A DNA stretch of 28,589 bases from NCBI RefSeq assembly GCF_900549175.1, contig NZ_URNN01000024.1:1-28589 (forward strand), read 5' to 3'. Shown piece by piece: positions 24,001 to 28,589 of this stretch (position 1 is its first letter; each line of letters opens with the position of its first letter). A program made the translations under genes and the position numbers. Source of the stretch: an uncultured Prevotella sp. Lineage in GTDB: Bacteria; Bacteroidota; Bacteroidia; Bacteroidales; Bacteroidaceae. The notes below the pieces were generated by a model that searched no databases, was not told the origin of the DNA, and saw only the letters and a list, made by a program, of their open reading frames with translations.

Positions 24001-25570
24001 CACACTTGGCTCGCAGACCCTCAAGCCCACCGTTTCGGGCAAGACCGTCATCTTCGAGTATAAGGGTCTGGAGTATTCTACCGGATACACATTCAACCTC
24101 CCGGCAAACAGCGTGGCCGACATCACGGACAACTATATGACCGAGCCCATTGCCATCAACTTCACGACAAAGACCCGTCCGGCCATTGCAAAGACCCTCT
24201 ACGATTTCATCGTGCCCGACAACGGAACGTTCAACGAGGCCATCACTGCAGCAAACAGCCGCGCCGACAAGTCGAAGCGTTTCTACATCTTCGTAAAGGA
24301 CGGTTCGTACAAGGCCACCAACACCGAAGGTGCAACAGTAGAAGGCTCTGACGGAAAGACATATCCGTCAGTGACAACCAACCTCACCGCCTCCAACGTC
24401 TCCATCATCGGTGAAGGCATGAACGGTACAACCATCTACAACGAACCGCTGCATGAGTTTGAAGGACTGGGCAAGGCCACCAACCTCTGCATCCAAAACA
24501 ATGTCGTGAACACCTACCTGCAGGACATCAAACTCACCCACACCCTCGGTGACAACGGTCGTGTGGCAGTGCTTCAGGACCGTGGCAACAAGACCATCTG
24601 CAAGAACGTCAACCTCGACGGCTATCAGGACACATACTACAGCAACCAGAACGGCTCACGCTTCTACTTCGAGACATCCACGCTCGGAGGCCGCGTTGAC
24701 TTCCTCTGCGGTGGCGGCGACGTTGTCTACAACCAGTGCGACCTCGTGGTCAAGGGCGACGGCACCAAGATTACCGCTGCCGGCACACCGGCACAGTACG
24801 GTTACGTATTCCTCGACTGCACGATAAAGGGCGACAGCAAGTTCGACGGCAAGTTCACCCTCGGACGTCCGTGGAGCCAAGGAGCATGCCGCGTCCAGTT
24901 CATCAACACCACGATGGAACTTCTGCCCACGGCAGCCGGATGGGAAGAGATGAGCGGCGGATGGCCCGCAGCCTTCAAGGAGTACAACAGCCACACGGCA
25001 AGCGGCACTCCCGTAAGCCTCGCCAACCGTAAGATTGAGTTCGGCGAACATACAGATAAGGAAACGGGAGTGTATTATCCTGCGAAACCGGTTCCCGGCA
25101 CACGTATTCCTCTTACAGCAGCCGAGGTGGCCGAACTGAGCATCGAAAACGTGATGGGCGGCAACGACGACTGGGATCCGACAGCAGCCACTGAACAGGC
25201 TTCTGCTCCCGCCAACGTAACCATCAGCGGCACATCGCTGACATGGAACGAAAGCAACTACGTCCTCCTTTGGGCAGTATGCAAGAATGGTAAGGTGGTG
25301 GCCTTCACCACAGAGCCGGCATACACCGCCGATGACGCCACAGCAACATGGTCAGTACGCGCGGCCAACGAGATGGGCGGCCTGAGCGAAGCCACTGTAG
25401 CCTCCGTATTCGACGGCATCAGCACCGTGAACACCGGAAACGGCAACGCCGTGAAGACTGAGTTCTACAATATGCAGGGCATAAAGGTCGGCGAATCGTT
25501 CAAAGGCACTGTCATAAAGGTGGAGACATTTGACAACGGAAACAAGGTTTCGACAAAAGTAAACAGATAA
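21080..25570 (+). CDS. Large secreted multidomain pectin methylesterase (CE8)
   Basis: Removes methyl esters from homogalacturonan, making substrate for the PL1 and GH28 enzymes next door. It has 1496 residues with a signal peptide (GKLLRLYLVMLCMAGIIPASA). About 1000 residues precede the enzyme: beta-rich repeats (25-590), two InlB-B-like repeats (about 597-752: LKANPEEAGTVSAYP, FLNWTDAEGN, TNWSNGETG), a jelly-roll-like domain (755-930: AAWDFEQAGGDG) and an SbsA-like Ig domain (935-1033: STVPAEGATNASANGKIVLT). The CE8 beta-helix (about 1040-1350) has Asp1184 (YQDTYY), Asp1207 (GRVDFLCGGGD) and Arg1263 (LGRPWSQGA). A final Ig-like stretch ends in a tail with TEFYNMQGIKVGESFKG, as in the second lyase. 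The N-terminal modules may bind pectin, but none is a recognised carbohydrate-binding family. Confidence 0.9.
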   Translation: MTKGKLLRLYLVMLCMAGIIPASAAIKDIKLDLTGQWLLTDDEYANKSNVEFGIVITDNGTATRVEATDPTASAVISGKYHNDHGWGGAKLVVPVDGMVKIGVGNCDYAGHTVKVTDADGNEVAAFATEKTGCWKNSKDDAHTTFGYYRGEATTLTITTSSYTPYLSVEAVSEAPTQATVSYTMGEAEAMGTLPAGIKADIGTDYTLLKNFTLYAEGKTLTAWTDGTDTYAPGQTIKLEKDLELSPVFTANTVSLADRTDAVALTFDFQRKNGAPTVGYENVTGFWVTQATVNGQVIDVKLDFDTNNGGKIANGGWTDWAQMNAGTKLTVPSCKGATIALEAYGTITTTTIDGQTDYTQGTTVSYTIGGTAETVDIIIGDGSYYRTVKVTLPVVSTPGGKTYTDEPVTVTWPMNDTAEPGKYTSTITDAFSIVSFDPGVTTLNTKKPLASITDGDAQEVTQGLNYSAGTGKGDILTWSIKPAQGLTFTPSRLTGYVNRDGTDSENGITVAAKMGDGTTVTLGTWTALRSGKTSSQKPYDATAIYQYDITLTTEQQTILTGAETFYLTSTVGVGTGKSGIFGEVTISGTITGTVADVAKYTLTLKANPEEAGTVSAYPKADEYDAGSEVQLTATQNFGYHFLNWTDAEGNVISEDAKFTYYMDNNAELTANYEAVKTYALNYAVAGGANLYMVQATPKPTVIDGKNMYEEGTRVTLTASSNPILTFTNWSNGETGAEIAIDMNADYDVTANYDAIDFVAAWDFEQAGGDGRKADFFSADNDVAQLVMRNEAGETSGWLDKSNEAAGGYEGRPGAVNWRTTGLGDYYWQTVLNCEAFTDIIVKTAMTYNYNAYQTYNVDYSLDGTTWNTAGQVKMPGRKTWVDAEIALPAECNNQPNLYLRWIADKTSNIDGTTSDNDGACLGATWIIGTAQIIDDGKAPELVSTVPAEGATNASANGKIVLTFNEKVKMAADATATLGSQTLKPTVSGKTVIFEYKGLEYSTGYTFNLPANSVADITDNYMTEPIAINFTTKTRPAIAKTLYDFIVPDNGTFNEAITAANSRADKSKRFYIFVKDGSYKATNTEGATVEGSDGKTYPSVTTNLTASNVSIIGEGMNGTTIYNEPLHEFEGLGKATNLCIQNNVVNTYLQDIKLTHTLGDNGRVAVLQDRGNKTICKNVNLDGYQDTYYSNQNGSRFYFETSTLGGRVDFLCGGGDVVYNQCDLVVKGDGTKITAAGTPAQYGYVFLDCTIKGDSKFDGKFTLGRPWSQGACRVQFINTTMELLPTAAGWEEMSGGWPAAFKEYNSHTASGTPVSLANRKIEFGEHTDKETGVYYPAKPVPGTRIPLTAAEVAELSIENVMGGNDDWDPTAATEQASAPANVTISGTSLTWNESNYVLLWAVCKNGKVVAFTTEPAYTADDATATWSVRAANEMGGLSEATVASVFDGISTVNTGNGNAVKTEFYNMQGIKVGESFKGTVIKVETFDNGNKVSTKVNR

Positions 25571-25593
25571 CCCCATTTCCAACCAATTTCTAA

Positions 25594-25646
25594 GCAGCAC
25601 TCTTGCCCTCCGGATGTTCCGGGCGCAAGGGTGCTGTTTTATTTTA
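25594..25646 (+). terminator. Intrinsic terminator of the pectin cluster
   Basis: GCAGCAC-TCTTGCCC (25594-25608) pairs with GGGCGCAAGGGTGCTG (25621-25636) around a 12-nt loop and is followed by TTTTATTTTAG. It begins 24 nt after the methylesterase stop codon. Confidence 0.85.
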
Positions 25647-25714
25647 GTTTTATTTTATCCCAAGCAAAGAAACAAAATACGTCATTTTCCCTACGAAATT
25701 ACAAAATAATCATG

Positions 25715-25722
25715 TATCTTTG
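25715..25722 (+). promoter_or_regulatory. Predicted -7 box for the AAA-ATPase-like gene
   Basis: TATCTTTG matches TAnnTTTG, 25 nt before the ATG at 25748. It lies downstream of the ORF's first possible starts, which supports the later start codon. Confidence 0.55.
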
Positions 25723-25747
25723 CAAAACAACAAAAAACATACGATAT

Positions 25748-27292
25748 ATGATATATCCCATAGGAATACAGGATTTTGAAAGTCTGCGCGGCGACGGATA
25801 TGTGTATGTCGACAAGACGGAACACATTTACCGCCTTGCAACCACCGGGCGCTATTACTTCCTCAGCCGTCCGAGGCGTTTCGGCAAGAGCCTGCTGCTG
25901 TCTACGATAGAGGCGTACTTCAGCGGCAAGCGCGAACTCTTCGACGGACTTGCAATCGCTGAAAAGGAAAAGGAGTGGACAAAGTACCCAATACTACACC
26001 TTGACCTAAATACCGCCATGTATGACTGCCGTGAGAGTCTGTTCAACGTTCTTAACGATACACTGGCAGGATGGGAAGGTATCTACGGAACATCACCGAC
26101 AGAAGTAACACTGGAATTACGCTTCAAAGGCATCATCAGACGGGCAGTTGAAAAAACCGGTCAGCGCGTTGTCATTCTCGTTGATGAGTATGACAAGCCA
26201 ATGCTGCAATCAATCGGCAACGATGCGTTGCAAGATGAACTTCGCAACACGCTGAAGGCGTTCTATTCCGTGCTGAAGACACAGGACCGCTACATACGCT
26301 TCGCCTTCCTCACCGGCGTGACGAAATTCGGAAAGGTCAGTGTGTTCAGCGACTTGAACAACCTGATGGACATATCTATGGACGAACGGTACATAGACAT
26401 CTGCGGAATAACGGAAGATGAAATCCACAAATATTTTGATACGGACGTCGCCGAACTGGCCCGAAAAAAAGGATTGGGAAAGGAAGAATGTTACGACCGG
26501 CTGAAAAAACTTTATGACGGCTACCACTTCAATGACGGCACCGTGGGACTGTATAACCCGTTCAGCCTGCTCAACACGTTTGCCAAAATGAAATTCGGAA
26601 GCTATTGGTTTGAAACGGGCACGCCGTCGTTTCTCGTCCATCTGCTCAAACAGGCGGACTACGACCTCAACAATCTGCAAGAGGAACCGGTGTCGGCAGA
26701 TCTTCTGAACAGCATCGACTCCATGTCTAAAAATCCAATACCGGTCATTTACCAAAGCGGTTATCTGACGATAAAGGGATATGACGAAGAATTCGATTTG
26801 TATCGTCTCGGCTTCCCGAACGACGAGGTTGAAACGGGATTCATACGCTACCTGCTTCCGATGTTCACTCCCGTAAATAAAAGCCAGAGTGGATTCTTTA
26901 TCAAAAATTTTATCAACGACATCGAGACCGGCCGCCCCGAGGCGTTCATGGAGCGCATGCAGAGCTTCTTTGCCGACGGCGACTACCGCGTGGCAGGAAA
27001 GATGGAGATATATTTCCAAAACGCAATGTATCTGGTCTTCAAGATGATGGGCTTCTATACCGACGTGGAGCGCGCCACGTCACGCGGACGTATCGACGTG
27101 ACGATAAAGACATCCGACTATATATATGTGATGGAACTGAAGCTCGACGGCACCGCCGACGAGGCGCTCCGGCAGATTGAAGACCGCGGATATGCCGCAC
27201 CATTCGCGGCAGACGGAAGGAAAGTATATAAGATAGGTGTGAACTTCTCATCCGAAACACGTGGTATTGAAGAGTGGAAGATTAAGGAATAA
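25748..27292 (+). CDS. AAA-ATPase-like / PD-(D/E)XK nuclease-like protein
   Basis: A 514-residue protein of the family that joins an AAA-ATPase-like N-terminal domain to a PD-(D/E)XK-like C-terminal domain. The N terminus MIYPIGIQDFESLRGDGYVY and VDKTEHIYRLA are family signatures. The P-loop region is SRPRRFGKSLLLST (Lys47, Ser48), and the Walker B is VVILVDEYDKP (141-151). The C-terminal nuclease-like core has GRIDVTIKT (Asp450) and VMELKLDG (Glu463, Lys465). The frame is open back to 25631, but those residues include terminator and promoter DNA. Such genes occur in many copies in Bacteroidetes genomes and their role is unknown; defence or mobile-element functions are guesses. It is unrelated to the pectin genes and has its own promoter. 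Confidence 0.88.
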   Translation: MIYPIGIQDFESLRGDGYVYVDKTEHIYRLATTGRYYFLSRPRRFGKSLLLSTIEAYFSGKRELFDGLAIAEKEKEWTKYPILHLDLNTAMYDCRESLFNVLNDTLAGWEGIYGTSPTEVTLELRFKGIIRRAVEKTGQRVVILVDEYDKPMLQSIGNDALQDELRNTLKAFYSVLKTQDRYIRFAFLTGVTKFGKVSVFSDLNNLMDISMDERYIDICGITEDEIHKYFDTDVAELARKKGLGKEECYDRLKKLYDGYHFNDGTVGLYNPFSLLNTFAKMKFGSYWFETGTPSFLVHLLKQADYDLNNLQEEPVSADLLNSIDSMSKNPIPVIYQSGYLTIKGYDEEFDLYRLGFPNDEVETGFIRYLLPMFTPVNKSQSGFFIKNFINDIETGRPEAFMERMQSFFADGDYRVAGKMEIYFQNAMYLVFKMMGFYTDVERATSRGRIDVTIKTSDYIYVMELKLDGTADEALRQIEDRGYAAPFAADGRKVYKIGVNFSSETRGIEEWKIKE

Positions 27293-27305
27293 TGTGAAAA
27301 AGGGA

Positions 27306-27360
27306 AATAAAGAATGGGCCTGTATGACAAAATGTAGATGTTACAGACCCATTCTTTATT
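27306..27360. terminator. Bidirectional terminator between convergent genes
   Basis: AATAAAGAATGGGCCTGTA (27306-27324) and TACAGACCCATTCTTTATT (27342-27360) form a 19-bp stem with one mismatch around a 17-nt loop. It lies between the stop codons of the ATPase-like gene (plus) and the small secreted protein (minus), 14 nt from each. Confidence 0.85.
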
Positions 27361-27374
27361 GATTCGGGAAACGA

Positions 27375-28088
27375 TTACTTCTGAACAAGTTTCTTGCCGT
27401 TCTTCACAACAACACCCTTGAAAGCATCGTTCACTTTCTGTCCGGCAAGGTTGTATACAGAGGTATCAGCCTTTGTTTCACCGGCAACAACAGTATTGAT
27501 GCCATCAGGGTCACCGCCATTACCGGCCTCAAACTTGAAACCAAAGCACCCCATCTTCGTTCCTACGGCAAACACATAGTACACACCACCGGCCTCAGTC
27601 TTAACAGTAACAGTTCCGTTAGTCTTGTCAGTAATAATATCTTCACCCTTTTCATTCTGAGTGAAAATCTGAGATTCTTCACTGTCTTTCGAGGCAGGCA
27701 ACATGTAAGTATAGTCCGTAACTTTTGCGAAATCCTTGTTCACAACAAAGAAACCTTTGTTTCCTCCAAGCTGTACTCCTACTGTAAGCGTACCGGCAAC
27801 GGCTGTCTCAAACTTATAATAGCATCCTGCAGGCTCGCTTCCTTCGGTAAACTTACCGTTGTTGCTACCGTTTGTATATGCCACGAAATCGGCTTCGACC
27901 CAATTGCCCGTCTTTTTTCCGGCAACAAAAGTACCGCCATCAGCACTGTAAGTCATAACGACATTCTCCACAGACGTGATTTTGTCACCGGCTGTGATAA
28001 CGTCACCCTCTGCAACGGCATACAAGCCTTGTGCATTAACACCCATTGCGCAAAGCGCAACAGCAATCAAAGTAAAAATCTTCTTCAT
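27375..28088 (-). CDS. Small secreted protein of unknown function with C-terminal sorting-like tail
   Basis: A 237-residue protein with a clear signal peptide (MKKIFTLIAVALCAMGVNA, then Q). The mature part is beta-rich, with no catalytic motif that I recognise; YKFETAVAGTLTVGVQLGGN and GVYYVFAVGTKMGCFGFKFE suggest a jelly-roll or beta-sandwich. After an acidic linker (GNGGDPDGINTV) it ends in TSVYNLAGQKVNDAFKGVVV and a lysine-rich finish (NGKKLVQK), the same tail pattern as in the second lyase and the methylesterase. It is therefore expected to be exported, perhaps to the surface. It has its own promoter and stands alone. A glycan-binding role is possible but not shown. Confidence 0.82.
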   Translation of the reverse strand: MKKIFTLIAVALCAMGVNAQGLYAVAEGDVITAGDKITSVENVVMTYSADGGTFVAGKKTGNWVEADFVAYTNGSNNGKFTEGSEPAGCYYKFETAVAGTLTVGVQLGGNKGFFVVNKDFAKVTDYTYMLPASKDSEESQIFTQNEKGEDIITDKTNGTVTVKTEAGGVYYVFAVGTKMGCFGFKFEAGNGGDPDGINTVVAGETKADTSVYNLAGQKVNDAFKGVVVKNGKKLVQK

Positions 28089-28180
28089 AAATTAATTGAT
28101 TTTGTTTTAAACTAATTGGTTTTGAATTATTTATAATGAAATTTATATCATTCGAAAGATTCAATTCATTTTAGCAACAA

Positions 28181-28188
28181 CAAAATTA
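28181..28188 (-). promoter_or_regulatory. Predicted -7 box for the small secreted protein gene
   Basis: On the minus strand TAATTTTG matches TAnnTTTG, 93 nt before the ATG; TTGCC lies about 20 nt further upstream as a weak -33. The leader is very AT-rich. Confidence 0.45.
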
Positions 28189-28357
28189 ATCAAAACAATT
28201 CAAATACAGGCAATAAATGTGCAAAAAAATATTATTAACCCATCTTTTGCACATAATAACAACAAAAATTACACGTCCATTTCACGATAATTCAAATGAG
28301 GCACGGCCCTACAGTTCAGTACATACCACACCAACAGTCCCCCAACCTCCTGAGAAA

Positions 28358-28440
28358 GAGGCTGTATCAAATGGTGCTTGATAGGTACATATTTGCGTTT
28401 TGATACACTTTGACAAAAGGACAGCGTTCCTCTTTTGTCC
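28358..28440. repeat. Degenerate copy of the intergenic repeat that follows sodB
   Basis: AAGAGGCTGTATCAAATGG, then TGCTTGATAGGTACATAT (28358-28391), aligns with AAGAGGGTGTGTCACAATGG...TGCTTGGTAGGGACATAT at 2717-2762, allowing one 8-nt gap. A short dyad follows (GACAAAAG / CTTTTGTC, about 28410-28440). This may be the edge of a mobile or repeat unit. A short minus-strand open frame across 28269-28499 has no family features and is not called. Elsewhere in 28189-28589 I see nothing supportable. Confidence 0.45.
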
Positions 28441-28589
28441 GCTTTCTTCGTAAAATTTAACATTTCTTTTTTCGCGAAATAGAAACGTGACAAGACCATT
28501 TTTGCCTTATTGACACACTGTTTTTGTGCCCTTAGCTTGCCTTTAGGGCCTCCTTACACTCCGTTTACGGCGTACTTGCGTTGCGGTTA

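Noticed and set aside
28269..28499. 76-codon minus-strand open frame at the right end
   Set aside because: It overlaps repeat-like DNA, has no promoter or family resemblance, and its sequence is explained by the intergenic repeat.
28358..28589. Possible insertion-sequence end
   Set aside because: The AAGAGGCTGTATCAAA start resembles element ends, but no transposase, paired inverted end or target duplication is visible before the window stops.

Overview
The window looks like a chromosomal segment of a Bacteroidetes bacterium, most likely Prevotella or a close relative. The evidence is the repeated TAnnTTTG -7 promoter boxes with weak Shine-Dalgarno sites, the Bacteroidetes-type gene pairing of ilvN, an acyl-ACP thioesterase and ilvC, secreted proteins ending in a YN-hydrophobic-x-G-x-(K/R)V tail, and AT-rich intergenic DNA between GC-richer genes. 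No RNA gene, CRISPR array or complete transposon was found.

Left part (1-9.5 kb). A minus-strand pair, an unrecognised cytoplasmic protein and a CE7 acetyl-xylan esterase cut by the window edge, is translationally coupled and preceded by a terminator-like hairpin. Divergent to it is an Fe/Mn superoxide dismutase gene, followed by a HIT-family hydrolase. A minus-strand branched-chain amino acid group (ilvN, acyl-ACP thioesterase, ilvC) follows, without ilvB or ilvD next to it. Upstream of ilvN lies a tightly overlapping three-gene module: GtrA-like flippase, polyprenyl-phosphate glycosyltransferase and a polytopic membrane protein. This matches the layout of gtrA-gtrB-gtr(type) glycan-modification clusters. 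The gaps around the ilv genes are filled by a family of large palindromic repeats.

Middle and right part (9.5-25.6 kb). This is a plus-strand pectin-degradation cluster: a GH127-type beta-L-arabinofuranosidase, a 1585-residue secreted protein fusing a GH28 polygalacturonase, a GH105 unsaturated-galacturonyl hydrolase and an unassigned six-hairpin-like domain, two tandem paralogous PL1 pectate lyases, and a 1496-residue multidomain CE8 pectin methylesterase. The likely division of labour is as follows. CE8 de-esterifies homogalacturonan and PL1 cleaves it to unsaturated oligomers. GH28 hydrolyses the chain, GH105 removes the unsaturated ends, and the GH127-type enzyme trims arabinose side chains. 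No SusC/SusD pair or regulator gene is visible here. Notable control-like DNA includes four 13-bp palindromes at exact 22-bp spacing upstream of the arabinofuranosidase, a G9 tract in the predicted leader of the methylesterase, and a 9-bp tandem repeat running almost to the start of the first lyase.

Right end (25.7-28.6 kb). An AAA-ATPase-like/PD-(D/E)XK protein of the type common in multiple copies in Bacteroidetes is convergent with a small secreted protein of unknown function, with a shared 19-bp stem terminator between them. The last 500 bases hold the latter's promoter and a probable degenerate copy of an intergenic repeat that also lies after the dismutase gene.
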